From positions 10,359,313 to 10,423,312 of the forward strand of contig NC_092647.1 in assembly GCF_039555335.1 (NCBI RefSeq): DNA of 64,000 bases, given 5' to 3'. The stretch's first letter is position 1; each line of letters begins with the position of its first letter. The stretch comes from Amphiura filiformis. Lineage: Eukaryota; Echinodermata; Ophiuroidea; Amphilepidida; Amphiuridae. The notes beneath the pieces are model-generated. The model did not search any database and had not been told where the DNA came from. It worked only from the letters and a program-made list of their open reading frames with translations. A program made the position numbers and the translations under genes. Positions 44,819 through 63,364 of the stretch are shown here, piece by piece.

Positions 44819-45169
44819 TTTCTATTTTTTTTTTTTTGGCACTAATATGCTTCCGTAGTTTTCTTTAACATTTTAAAAGACAAAATAAATATTGCACACT
44901 TATAGGCTAACGCGTAGTACTTGTTGGGAGAGAAATTAGACAAAAAAGCCTGCACGCGCGCATGACTCTAATGCACGAGCCCCGAAAGGGGGGGGTGTAT
45001 TTAATATAGATGCATCAACATCAGCTATCATTGATTTATATATATGTACAGCCCTCTTCCCTGGTGAAAGTGGCACAATTGTGATTTTACCCTTTTTTGT
45101 TGTTAAGGGAGGTGTTATGAGCGAACCGTGGTTTGGATTCCAGAGGGAGGGTGCCTGTAAGAGGCACAG

Positions 45170-46016
45170 CATGATGCAGTCATGTCTACAGTAGAATTCA
45201 TCTCGACCTTTGCAGGACTTAACCCCATTAAAAGCTATTAAACCAAGATAACACTCATTGAAACAGCTCAACTGATTAAATCGGATCTTCTCTGGTTGTG
45301 CACAAGTGACTGTTTTCATGTGCGATATCGCAATAAAGCTGGTATTCATAGCTTCAGTTGGGTAACCGATTATAAAGGAAACGAAAGGAAACAATGTTAT
45401 GTGTGGCTTTGTTCACGAAATCAGACAATGTCGTGCTTTTTGTAAACCAGCATTCTTGAAAATGAGCAACATAATGATTTTTGACTTAACACGGTTTAGA
45501 AATAATTTCTTCATATTTTTGGTGTTATCTGTCGTTACATGTCCTTCCTAAAACACAAAAGTACGACCCTCTCCAAACACCTAAATTAGCTAAAAATTTA
45601 GGACATGTTACAAAACTTTATTTTCTAGAACCTATTTAGAATAATTTAAATGTAGCTTTTACCGGTTTTTTTGTGGCATCCTTCAGAAGTGAGCGGTCCG
45701 ATACCAATATTTTCGGTCAAATCTCCATTCAAATAACACGGGAGTTGGCTAGCTATGCCTTGCCCTCACTCATATTTTTACAAAAGTACGACCATTTCTG
45801 AACATCTAACCTAGCTGTAATTTTAGGTCATGTTAGAGAAATATATTTGCTAGAAGTTTTGGAGAATAAATAAAATATTGGCTGGTTATTTTTCACACAG
45901 TGATGTTAACTAGGCAAGTGTCCATTCTCCCAACATACATCATTTGTAGGGGTCACGCGTCAATGGTGAGAGCACTGTGTATTGTGTATAGGAAAACGGA
46001 CAGTAACTGCAGTATG
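45170..46016 (+). repeat. Interspersed repeat R2, copy 4 of 4
   Basis: Very similar to copy 3, including the GTGGCATCCTTCAGAAGTGA segment. Confidence 0.8.
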
Positions 46017-46087
46017 GCCATCAGAAAATGAATAACTGAGATCGCGCGCCAAATAAACTTACTGCAGTAATTTTCCAAGTCTTTAAA

Positions 46088-46170
46088 AAAAATAGACATA
46101 GGTGGGAATCGAACCCGGCACCTTCCGGTTCTGAATCAACAGATAGTATCACTAAGCCAACTTCCTATCT
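46088..46170 (-). tRNA. tRNA-like sequence (SINE head or pseudogene)
   Basis: Minus strand: GTTGGCTTAGTGATACTATC (A box) and GCCGGGTTCGATTCCCACC (B box, good T-arm). Four acceptor pairs (TAGG/CCTA); the anticodon stem is weak. Confidence 0.4.
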
Positions 46171-46284
46171 GCAATAAAACCTGTGATATTAAAATCAATA
46201 CTAATGTACGATGTCATTCAAACTCTAATAGAAGTCCCACAACTAAAGTAGCAATCGATAAACCTGCTCACTCAATCATCAAAT

Positions 46285-46310
46285 AATCAATCGAAAAATA
46301 AATAAATATA

Positions 46311-46345
<35 letters not shown>

Positions 46346-46408
46346 AATAAATAAATAAATGTGTCCGTTCTCTCGAGCCCCAAAACGTCATTAAATAAAT
46401 AAATAAAA

Positions 46409-46475
<67 letters not shown>
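46285..46475 (+). repeat. AAAT tetranucleotide microsatellite, two blocks
   Basis: (TAAA)n at about 46293-46360 and 46391-46475, split by a short unique stretch. Confidence 0.95.
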
Positions 46476-46476
<1 letters not shown>

Positions 46477-46542
46477 ACAAAAAGAAATTATAAATTAGTT
46501 TTTCTAGGACCTACGCTGGAAAAATAAATCAGCGCATAAGAA

Positions 46543-46640
46543 AAGGAAACAGACGCTCGGATTCGAACAAGCGACACTGAGAACAGCAACTAAGAAACCA
46601 CAATGCCTTAGACCACTCGGCCATAGAAGCACACAGTTTT
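46543..46640 (-). tRNA. Class II tRNA-like sequence (Ser/Leu style), probably a pseudogene
   Basis: Minus strand: ATGGCCGAGTGGTCTAAGGC is the D-arm/A-box pattern of serine or leucine tRNAs; CGCTTGTTCGAATCCGAGCG forms a six-pair T-arm. The anticodon stem is not convincing and the acceptor arms do not pair. Confidence 0.4.
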
Positions 46641-46649
46641 CTCCAAATA

Positions 46650-47486
46650 AAAAAATATATATTAACCTTTAACGTTGCGCAATATTGGCACGTGACACGG
46701 GCACATGTCTGTGGGTAAAGATACTGCATGATAGAAAGACGTGCAAAGGATCTATCCCTGAAGTTAATGGTCATTGACATGTAACCAATTTTTTTGTATA
46801 CCAGCTACACTCAACCTATACAAAGAAGTATATTATTAGGCGTTGACGCAATCATGAATGCGGGAAGTATAAAACCATAGTCGCCACTCGTGCACTTGTT
46901 TGAGTCCACAGGTATTCCGGAAACAGCATTCAACCCCGAATTCAGAGGTCGATTTTGGGTTGTTACATGCAAATACAAACTAATTATATCATGAAAAAAC
47001 CCACCAAGAGGACTACGATACTTATTCAGAGCCAATCTACATTCTGTTATTTACAAAAGCCGACGGTCAAAGTAAAATTATAAAAGGAGCAAGACCAGAT
47101 ATCAACGTTAAATCACGGTAAGCCTAAAATCGCATCGAAAACGCAAAAATGCAGTCACAAAATTTATAATATTACTAAATCACCACAACGAATTGTAACA
47201 AAGTATGTGCAAAAAGATTTGTCTTTGGCATGTCGCTTTTTTGAAATATCGCCAAAAATATGAAATTTTGGAAAAACGCCCCAAAATTTAAAACAAACAC
47301 GAACCTTCCAAAATAAATATATATTAGCACTCGGCGGCCCAGTCACTACCTGTCGCTGTGATTTGGGGGTAACTCGTTGCTTCCGTTCTCCAGATACCTG
47401 TACTTCAAGGTCGCTCATACCCCAGCCCTTAACTAAACATAATATCTCGAGATTCAAACAAGCAAATTGAACCGAACAAACGGCAT
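46650..47486. other. No gene recognised
   Basis: Short frames on the minus strand (46811-47035, 47164-47457) show no domain. Confidence 0.35.
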
Positions 47487-47829
47487 TGGGCTATTCCAGA
47501 AAATAGATGCACACCCCCTATAGAGTAGTTCGGATATCCAGACTATTTTTCCAGTCGTGATTGTTGGAAATCCAGACTTTTTAAGTGTCCAAAGGCGAAA
47601 AAATCCAGCAGAAAACTAGTTCAAAGTAAGAAATCCTGAATTTGAGAGCTCATTTTAGACATTTCCGTGATTTTTCCTTCATTTAATTGGATTTCCAAGC
47701 TTTTTCAAGCGACATTGACAACTGGAATTCCAGTTGTTTTCAGAAAGCAGACTTGGAAATCCAGACATTTCTTTGGTTAAAAATTTACTCCTCTATAGGG
47801 GGTGTGCACTTATTTTCTGGAATAGCCCA
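47487..47829. mobile_element. 343-bp MITE with TGGGCTATTCCAGAAAATA termini
   Basis: Left TGGGCTATTCCAGAAAATAG with ACACCCCCTATAGAG; right CTCTATAGGGGGTGT and TATTTTCTGGAATAGCCCA. The GGAATAGCCCAA end recurs at 32399 and, as GAAATAGCCCAA, at 51533. Confidence 0.88.
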
Positions 47830-47966
47830 TTTGAGAGCTAAGACTGCGCCCTTGACGTTCATGTAAGCATCATGTCACAGTATTTTATAATTGCCAAAGA
47901 GGGCACTTTTCACTTGCACAATTTTTATGAGACAGGCTGTACGATGCATCATCAAAACAACGTTTA

Positions 47967-49142
47967 AGCCCGGGGGTCACTCTCACACAAAAGTGCTACC
48001 CACCCGCGTCCGACCACCTCTGAAATGCACCCTCAGTGGCGAATTTTCACATATTTAAATGGCACCCATTAAGAGGTGGGGTACGAACGTTTGGACAGTA
48101 TTTATTATGGGACATTAGAGCACACCAGACATATCGAATTGCATTCTGAATACGAAGAATGTCCTTCTGACATCAAATAATTTTGATTTTTTGAAATTCG
48201 CAATGTAATACACATTTTATGGCAAATGATTAAAACTTGATATTTTTGATATTTAGCAGTACTCGAAGTAAACTTTATAAATCTGATGATTTATACTTAA
48301 AGTGTATGTAGGTGGGATGAAAAGCCGACGATCAATTGAAAATTTTGACCTTGCGTATTGAAGATATGGATGTTTTTCCCAAAACACCAAAAAAAGTTAG
48401 GTCTTTTTGGGAAAAAAATCCATATCTTCAATATGAAAGGTCAACATTTGCAATTGATCGTCGGCCTTTCCTCCCAGCTACATACACTTAAAGAATATGT
48501 CATTAGATTAAAAAATTTACTTCGAGGACTGTTATATATCAAAAATGTGAAAAATATCTAATTTTTTATAATTTGTCATAAAATTTTTATTATATCGTGA
48601 ATTTCAAAAAAATGAAAATTATTTGATATCAGAAAGACATTCTTTGTATACAGAATGCAATTCGATATGTCTGATGTGCTCTCATATCCCTTAATGGCGA
48701 AACACATGCAAAATCCTACCCTAAATGGCGTAGCACATGCAAAAACAATACCCTAAATGGCGTCAACTGAGAAATATCTAATTTATACCTTAAGTGGCGT
48801 AAAACAAGAAAATCAACTAATTTGATACCCAAGGTGTCTTTTTGATGTTGCAGACCTATAGATAATAAAGAAAACATGCACAAAGGTTAAGAATCAATTA
48901 AAAAGTGGTGATTTTTATCAAATTTTGAAATTAGTGCAAACTTACTCAAACAGTAATATTACTAACCCTAAACGTCTAAGGATTTGGCTGAAAAAGGACC
49001 CCTAAATGGCGATGCTTTCTGAAAAAGTACCCCTTTTTCAAAAAGAGGTCAACGACGCTGTGTGGTGAAAAGCATACCCTTTTAGACATTTTTCGTGGAC
49101 GCGGGTGCGTAGCAAGTCAAGAAATGAGTGATCCCCTCGGGC
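47967..49142. mobile_element. Element with GCCCGRGGG termini and probable 5-bp duplication, host to a nested MITE
   Basis: GCCCGGGGGTCACTC and, inward from the right, GCCCGAGGGGATCACTC; both ends also carry CACCCGCGTCC. GTTTA lies at 47962-47966 and 49143-49147. Inside is a run of TACCCTAAATGGCGT-like short repeats. No coding frame. Confidence 0.68.
48069..48694. mobile_element. Palindromic TTAA-type MITE, full copy nested in the element above
   Basis: TTAA at 48069-48072 and 48691-48694; arms and central hairpin match 8308-8965 in reverse order of its two arms. The cleanest example of the TTAA duplication for this family. Confidence 0.88.
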
Positions 49143-49324
49143 GTTTACGCGTCTTGACTAATAAATCCCAACACAAAGGAAAAATTGGGGAGTTAAGGGA
49201 AGGGGTATACGAAATAGACCATTTCAACATGATTTCATTAATCCTAAAAGTGAATTGGAATATTCCAGTTGAAATTCATATAGGCATACACCTCCTGTGT
49301 AAGACATGACCTAAATCTGCCACA

Positions 49325-50020
49325 CAGCCCAGCAAACACAAAACGTTTTCGACATCATTCGCAAAAGGTTATAAAAGGTTGTCAGAAAACCTTTAAATGT
49401 CGGGTTATATAAAGGGTGCATTAATGGTATAAAACGTTTTCAGAACATTAAAAAACATTTGTTGGTAATTTACTGCATATTAAATACAAATGTTTTACAG
49501 TAAACATTTAAATGTCGGGTTATATAAATGGTATAAAAACGTTTAAATAACATTCTAAAAACATTTGTGAAAACTTGGTGCAAATCATTCTAAACAGAAT
49601 GTTATTTTGGGGTTTAAAAAATATTTTGCAAACAATGTTTGCCCAAAATATTTACAATAACATTTTAAAAATGTTTTCATGACCTTTATATAACCCGACA
49701 TTTAAATGTTATTAAAACGTTTTGTAAAAAACATTTTAAGAACATTTCTGTGTTTGCCTGGTACAAATATTTTAACATAATGTTTTTTAAGTGTTGACAA
49801 AATATTTAGCCAAAAATGTTTGCAAAAATAGTTAACAATGACATTTCGAAAACATTTTAAAAATATCTTTGTAGTGTGTTTTCATACAAAACGTTTTAAA
49901 ACGATTTCACGACCTTTATATAACCCGACATTTTAATGTTATTAAAACGTTTTTACCTAAACCAAAACCCAAAATATAACTTATTTAAAACGTTTTAAAA
50001 ACGTTTTTGTGTTTGTTGGG
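49325..50020. repeat. CCCRGCAAACACAAA inverted-repeat elements, nested or tandem
   Basis: Start GCCCAGCAAACACAAAACGT; ends TTCTGTGTTTGCCTGG (49746-49762) and TTTTTGTGTTTGTTGGGAG (50003-50025). AAATGTCGGGTTATATAAA and its complement occur repeatedly inside. Confidence 0.75.
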
Positions 50021-50099
50021 AGGGAGTGTGAATTTCAAATGGCGGTACCAATTCAGGTAACCCATTTAGAATTCACACTCTCTGTGTAGAAGATTAAGG

Positions 50100-50225
50100 G
50101 ACCGTTCACAAACACTTGTTTGGGGGGGCTGATACAAAAAAATTCATCGTGAAACATTTTCGGCCCCCCCCCCTTTTCAGATCTCAAAAATTTCAGCCCC
50201 CCCCCCCTTTTCGGACATGAAAATT
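50100..50225. repeat. Transposon-end-like sequence with long C runs
   Basis: GGGACCGTTCACAAACACTT followed by a seven-base G run (50130-50136) and long C runs (50164-50173, 50200-50211). No partner end found. Confidence 0.45.
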
Positions 50226-50427
50226 ATGGGTCATCCCCATAGAAAAGCATATAAACTCAATTTTTCAAAACTTTTAAGCCCCCAAAGAAGGCGCTTTTCA
50301 CTTGCACAATTTTTTTGAGACATGCTGTATGTCTGCAATCACAGATTGAATACAATATCATGATACCGCTCTTTTCAAAGATACTAATCTTACAGGTGCG
50401 AGTGATCAGCTTGATATGAGTACTCTA

Positions 50428-50640
50428 TTCGCCGTTGAAGTGACGTAATAATCGGATTAACTACCATAACAATAGATGAATACAATTTTTGAATAGATCG
50501 CCCTGCACTACAAGCAGGTTGCACTCATCACCTGTGTATGTCTGCAATCATAAATTGAATAAAATCTATGATAAGCATTTCTTTAACATCTGTGGTTCAA
50601 TGGTAGTTAATCATGTTACATCATCACTTCTACGGCGAAT
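50428..50640. mobile_element. Hairpin MITE related to 15916-16218
   Basis: ATTCGCCGTTGAAGTGACGT at left; TACATCATCACTTCTACGGCGAAT-type sequence at right. Lies ~90 bases before the start codon of the DUF4806 gene. Confidence 0.65.
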
Positions 50641-50725
50641 TGACTAATAGTAATATTTTTCTAATATTTGCAGAAAGGTGTTTTTGACCAATCACACGGA
50701 CAACTTTAATTAAAACATACAAACT

Positions 50726-57863
<7,138 letters not shown>

Positions 57864-57872
57864 AGGCATACA

Positions 57873-58237
57873 GTAAAGCCAAGAATTTTCTGCTTTACAA
57901 ATGCTAAATTCCGCTTTTCTCCGCTTTGTAATTTTAGCACATTTGTGACATTAAAAAGCCCGCGATAAAGTCAGTAACTTCACTCCGCTGACCCGTGTAC
58001 AACTTCAACTCAGGCGTTGTACGGTAAATCTATGACGTATTTTACTTTATTTTGATGAATTTTGAAGACCCATTTCATTTAGTATTTTATTTATTTCTTT
58101 TCAACATGTTCAATTGTATTTTTTTTCTTTTTCGAGGTCATTTTTGCTTATTTTTTCTCAGAAATGCGTTTTCCGCTTTACCTCCGAATTCCGCGATTTT
58201 CGCGGAATTTCCGCAACGCGGATAATTCTTGGCTTTA
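57873..58237. mobile_element. MITE with TAAAGCCAAGAATT termini
   Basis: TAAAGCCAAGAATTTTC at left, GATAATTCTTGGCTTTA at right; GCATACA on both sides (57866-57872, 58238-58244), i.e. a 7-8 bp duplication, hAT-like. It sits on the left edge of the next element. Confidence 0.8.
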
Positions 58238-58240
58238 GCA

Positions 58241-59083
58241 TACAAGGTGTCCCTGAGAGAACTGTATCGTCGGAAACGTAATTGTTTGGGTATTTTAACG
58301 CCACAACTAAAAATAACAAAATACTTCCAGCACCTCCTGGGAGATACTGGAGGGATGCTGCAGCCAGCCAGCCAAACAAAATTGTTTCGCTTGCCCAAGA
58401 TCGCATTAGTTGGAGAAAGCTTGTAGCCGACTGATGATGATGATGATGATGATGATAGTATAATCAAAGTGCTAAGGCCATCTCGATTTAATAATTTGTC
58501 TCAAAACCCCGCGCGCATTAGTAAGATCGCCCGTTTTTTCGCGTTATAATTCCCACTGGATTGAGTAAATTTCAGTTTTTGTCCGCTGTTGTATTTTTTT
58601 CCGATTCTCCACACAAATATCTCACGTCTAGCGTCTGACATCGTCATCTTTACCACAGTGCAACCTCCCTATTGGATGAAAAGATTGTCTATTCTTGCCA
58701 CAGATACACACAATTAAAGTGGAAAAAAAAATTAAAAAATCAATTAAAACCGCATTCCGTAATAGGTTTTTAACTTGGGAAGGGCTTTGAGACGAATTAT
58801 TAAGATAAAAAATTAAGATGGCCTTATCACTGCGCATCATCAGCGCATGATGCATCTGTTGTCATTGATAGATATTGACTTCGTGGAAAGGCTTGAAAAT
58901 GAGGGAGTTTCGTAAAATTCTTTTATTTCAAAAACAGAGCGGTCAATTGTCAAAATTCAAAAGTATGTGATAGCTGATATGTTCCTCAACATCACCAGTT
59001 ATTTAGGTACGTTTGATTTATGCGTTAAAGTACCCCAAAAAACTGAGTTCCCGACGATACAGTTCTTTCAGGGACACCCTGTA
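58241..59083. mobile_element. TA-flanked element with CARGGTGTCCCTGA termini
   Basis: TACAAGGTGTCCCTGAGAGA at left and CTTTCAGGGACACCCTGTA at right; the inversion continues through ACTGTATCGTCGG. A (GAT)n tract at 58431-58456. No transposase. Confidence 0.8.
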
Positions 59084-59314
59084 GACCGCTTCGATTGTTC
59101 AAGCTGAAAGTGACAGTTTTATATGAATTTTCTAAAACATCTTCACCGTGTGTTAATCAAAACTGCTTACGTACACTTTGAAGAAGAAACAAACAACCTT
59201 TTAAAAACCGAGTTAGCGGTATACATCACCATAGTGTGGTCTATCATGCATTAATTTTTTGTAATAAGAAGTGCAACTGTCAGCACCGAACACAAGGTGT
59301 CTCAAAAGAAGCTT

Positions 59315-59586
59315 ACATATGTGACCATCCACCACGAGTAGTCCAGCGGGTAGTAAAGTCGGCTCTAGATCATTTTCTATTTATTGCAGATTTGGAAAGA
59401 ATGCACTTTCAGCTTGACAATGACACCTCAACAGGCTTCGTCGGACATCTGTAAGTGAAGTTATGGTTCATCAAAGGTCAACTTTCTTATATATTTTACA
59501 TAGAAATCCATATACTGTTTTTGATTGTATCTCAAAATAGAAAATGCCGACTTTACGACCAGTTTGTGGTGGATGGGCACATATAT
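59315..59586. mobile_element. 272-bp MITE with CCATCCACCAC termini
   Basis: ACATATGTGACCATCCACCA at left, TGGTGGATGGGCACATATA at right; GTAAAGTCGGC and its complement follow inside. Confidence 0.82.
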
Positions 59587-59944
59587 AAAATAAACCGAAT
59601 TTTTGGTACTGTATATTTATCATTCCTGTAAATGTCTGCTTAGTTTCAACTCCTCATCTCAAAAAGCGACTTAACTGAGTTCGAGACGACTGGGGTTTAA
59701 AGAGTGACACCATCAAATGTTCATACTATGAAAGTTGAACACAAGTACACCGTTGTTTTCACATTGTTCATGTATTTTTCTTATTAGTTTTTACTTTTCT
59801 CGTATTTTGTTTTTCATTGATGAACTTACTGCACAAAAGAAAAATATTGACAAATTTTATGTTGCACATAAGAAATAAAGCAAGTTTTATTCTCTGTTCA
59901 AGAGAATAAAATACTGCGTGCACATAAACTTCCAGTGCATACAA

Positions 59945-60035
59945 AAATCCAGTGCATCCGGCCGGATTCGAACCGGAGACCTTCGTATACCCCGCACGAC
60001 GCTCTAACCAACTCCGGGAACCAACTGAGGCACGT
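59945..60035 (-). tRNA. tRNA-like sequence, probably a tRNA-derived repeat
   Basis: Minus strand: GGAGTTGGTTAGAGCG (A box), a five-pair anticodon stem TCGTG/TACGA around CGGGGTA, and CTCCGGTTCGAATCCGG (B box). The acceptor stem does not pair and the base before the anticodon is not the usual T. Confidence 0.45.
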
Positions 60036-60359
60036 TGGAGAAGATCGGAAGATATAAATCTATTAGGCTCGAATAATGTTTTATTTTTCAACTTGTATGC
60101 TACTCTGGGGAAAGATTAAAATTTGTTCATCCTATAAACCCAGAGAACTAAGTACTATAATGTTCAAATTTAAAAAAAAGAAAAAAACAAAAGCAATTTT
60201 GGAAGCAATTTGACCGCATTTCGGTTTTTGTTAATTTTGAGAAATCCAGAAAATAATTATATTTCAGGCCACCTACTGAAAAAAATGCTTTTAGCCTAAG
60301 ACGTATTTCTTTCTTGTTAAGATACGCATTACACGCCCCTGAATAAATTTCGAGATTTT

Positions 60360-60604
60360 TTTTATCCCAGCTGCAAACACTTTAAGTACATATCATTTAA
60401 TTTATAAAGTTTACTTCGAGGACGGTTAAATATAAAAAAATATCAAATTTTAACCGTTTGCCATAACGTTTGTATTATATCAATAAATCACAATCATTTG
60501 ATATCAGAAAGGCATTCTTCGTTTTCAAAATGCAATTTGATCTGTCTGATGTGCTCTTATGTCCCACAATAAATACATGAAAACGTCGCCATCCCAGCCC
60601 ATAA
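60360..60604. mobile_element. Half copy of the palindromic TTAA-type MITE
   Basis: ATCCCAGCTGCAAACACTTT to CGTCGCCATCCCAGCCCATAA; only one arm. Confidence 0.7.
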
Positions 60605-60828
60605 AGCAACGTAATATTCCAAGAACCCTATCACCAGTAAACGCCGTATCTATCCTTTTAAAACCGTAGTACAATATATAGAAATACTGCCATCATCACA
60701 GATAATAATAAATATGTACATTAATAATGTAAATAATGTAAAGTGTGCCCTCTAGAGGGCTGCATAAGTCCGCACAGAAACGATGTTCATCATATTGTTT
60801 ACCTTGAATCATTTTTCATACCTTGAAG

Positions 60829-62251
60829 TAGGGATGACCATCATAATTTCATGTTGCCCCTTTTGCTACAAAAGATTGTTTTCTGGAAAGAACTCATCGA
60901 CAGAAGTATTTTGGTGGTTAAATGGTCAAAATCGGTCAAAAACTTTTCGAATTATGAATTTTCAAAGTTTCCCATTCTGACCGGTCATTGGAACGAAATA
61001 AATTGACAAAGTCTAAATATAGCAATGTGAGCAAAATTGGTATAAGCATATATTTACCTTTTATATTTCTTTATTTTAATATATATGCAAACATGAAACA
61101 AGCATATTGTGAAAGTATCAAAGAAGTATCTTATGAAATGGCACTTAACTAGTCAATAGCATTAAGTATTTCTTCAAACCGAGGCACTGAAATCATGCTT
61201 TTAGAAAACATTTGCCAAAAATCATCCATAATGGCCAAAGTGGCACAAAATCAAAAGTCCAGGTGAACTTTTTTTCCACAACAATATACACTACACATAA
61301 GAAAAATACTAATGTACTACAAGGGATTTTCAACATAGGAATCCAAACAATCAAGTACCAACATGCACAGCTTTGTCCTGATATCACTTCTGGGGTTTTA
61401 ACAAAATGTTTAACCTCTATTGTGATTGGCAGCAGCATAAGGTATCTCTTTGATAGTTGATAATGCCCAGCCATTCAGCAAGTGGCTAATAACAGACCTT
61501 GATAGGCTTGAATGAATACTGTCATGTGCTACAAAACCATCACATCCAGGGCCTGGTCACTCCATGTGCTACAGGGAGCACAGTACTTTAACAATGGAGT
61601 GAAAGACTCATTATTGATTAGGCGCGTATTTTAAAAGTACAGCTCCTGTGCGTGTATAGCAGCAAGTCAGTGCAGATGGTATAAATATAAGAAAATGTTT
61701 AGGGTTGAGATCAGGTGAATAATACAACAAATGAGCATGAAACTTCACATTTATGTTCAGAAAGGTGTCTATTTAACATGATTCGAAAGGTGTTTGGAAA
61801 TTCCAAAGGGAAGCTGGTGATTTAATTTTTAACTCGAGATCTACTTGTCCGGTTTTTTTTTCCTTTTTACAGAGGGTATGATAGAGGTAATAACAACAAC
61901 TCTGCCAAATTACAGCTCAGTAGGTCAAGGTGTTCACCTGATCTTTTTCATCTGAATATTTTGTGCCATTCTGAGCAGTGCTGCACTGGGCCACTGGCAA
62001 TTAAGCGCACTGTGGCGATGGACCAATTTTGACTCACACTTACAGAAAAACCAAATAAGTTATGATGCTGTAATTTGCAGGATAGTTACAATACATAATT
62101 GGCATTAACATCTCCAATTTTTACAGAAAAGTTATGAAAAATAAAAGAATGAGCTCAATTTAGAAATGTCTGTGCAAGCAGTGCACAGTTGAGCTCCCTG
62201 CATGTCTATGGGAGTGTTCTAATCAAGTTGATGGTTCATTGGTCATCCCTA
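60829..62251. mobile_element. Non-autonomous transposon with 7-bp target duplication, copy 2
   Basis: Starts TAGGGATGACCA and ends TGGTCATCCCTA (perfect 12-bp inverted ends), flanked by CTTGAAG at 60822-60828 and 62252-62258. 1423 bp, inverted relative to copy 1. Its middle (61290-61660) is found alone at 7401-7770. No transposase domain in the frames seen. Confidence 0.92.
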
Positions 62252-62259
62252 CTTGAAGT

Positions 62260-62638
62260 CTTGTCTATGGGAATTTTCAGAAAGGTTATTTAACGTTATG
62301 GTTATTCATTGCGTTGGTGTGGTACTTTTGTGGATTGAGTACGGGTTCACTCTTAGAATTAGAGGTTGTATTAAAAATAGGGCTTCCAGGAAATTGCTAG
62401 AAACAGAAATTGGTCCTTTTACAGAACCCTTTTACAGAATCCTTTGCATGTCTAAATTGGTTCCTTTTGGCCCTTGCAGAACCTTTTGAGTTCTTTGTAT
62501 ACAGAACAGTTAGTTTAGATGCCATTTTCAAGACTTTTTGCGTTAAGACCACCAACATCTGCCATATAGCCTAATGCTAGCAGTAGGCACCCTACTTATA
62601 TTTTTGAAACTATAAAGTTTTAATTCGATGAAAATAGA
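62260..62638. other. No gene recognised
   Basis: A 78-codon frame at 62253-62489 has no recognisable domain. Confidence 0.35.
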
Positions 62639-62640
62639 TA

Positions 62641-63362
62641 AACTCCTCAACAAAAGTTTGGAAAGTTTTTTTCAGGCATCTCTATCTCAAATTATTTGTG
62701 ACATATTCATATCGTGTTGCATATCAATGGATAGCTATAATACTCCCCTTTACAATGACACCCCATTTGAAAGAATAACAAGCTGCAATCCCATATCTTC
62801 ACAATCTGGGACCTAAAGCAATCCTCCAAGATGACACCGCTCGCCCCACAGAGCCACAGTAGTCAACGACTACCTACAGAATATGAGAGTAGAGCCAAAA
62901 TGGCCTGCCATCAGGCCAGGCCCGGGGCCAGACCTCAACGCGATTGAACACTTGTGGGACCAGCTTGATCGTGCTGTACGTGCCAGAGAAGCCCATATGC
63001 AACCACATTTAATGCCCTGCGACGAATCCTTGTTGAAGAATGGAATGCCAGGTCGGTGAGCAGCATGAGAAGAAGGTGCCTGACTATTGTGGCTGCCTGT
63101 GGTTTTCCCACCCGCTATTGAGGTTAGTGGCTAGCGTTGTTTGAGCACAGAATAATGGTCAATTTAGCAAATTCTGTTTGAGACCCCACTACATTCACAA
63201 GGCGTGTACTCAGCCGTGAAAAATGTTATTGTTTCAAATGAAGTGTCATTGTAAAGGGGAGTATTGTAGCTATCCATTGATATGCAACACGCTATGAATA
63301 TGTCACAAATAATTTGAGATACAGATGCTTGAAAAAACATTCCAAACTTTTGTTGAGGAGTT
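62641..63362 (+). mobile_element. Deleted Tc1/mariner element with ~140-bp inverted repeats
   Basis: AACTCCTCAACAAAAGTTTG and complement, with inversion continuing through CTCAAATTATTTGTGACATA and ATGGATAGCTA. TA at 62639-62640 and 63363-63364. Only the 3' part of the transposase gene is left between the arms. Confidence 0.9.
62827..63121 (+). pseudogene. Tc1-type DDE transposase, C-terminal fragment with frameshifts
   Basis: A QDDTARP stretch (second catalytic aspartate region), VVNDYLQNMRV, GPDLNAIEHLWDQL (the third acidic residue, in the usual NPIEHLWD setting) and LRRILVEEWNA up to a stop at 63119-63121. Frame shifts near 62846 and 62998; the N-terminal DNA-binding half is missing. Dead copy. 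The D-to-E spacing looks like the DD34E type, by eye. Confidence 0.85.
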
Positions 63363-63364
63363 TA

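Larger units (their letters stand above)
41395..44857. mobile_element. Element with 6-bp target duplication carrying palindrome and minisatellite arrays
   Basis: Perfect 20-bp terminal repeats TACGGAAGCATATTAGTGCC / complement, each followed by an A or T run, flanked by GTTTTC at 41389-41394 and 44858-44863. Inside each end are copies of the palindrome ATTGCGAATATTCGCAAT (two at left, about eight at right). Then comes a ~35-bp minisatellite (41500-42171, resuming 44433-44560). Composite element B (42174-44430) is inserted in the minisatellite. Without B the element is ~1.2 kb. No coding capacity; superfamily unknown. Confidence 0.82.

Noticed and set aside
46543-46640. Functional tRNA-Ser or tRNA-Leu
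   Set aside because: D-arm and T-arm look right, but acceptor pairing and the anticodon stem fail; kept only as tRNA-like.
61193-61474. 93-codon minus frame inside the 7-bp-TSD element
   Set aside because: No transposase motif; overlapped by an open frame on the other strand. Probably chance.
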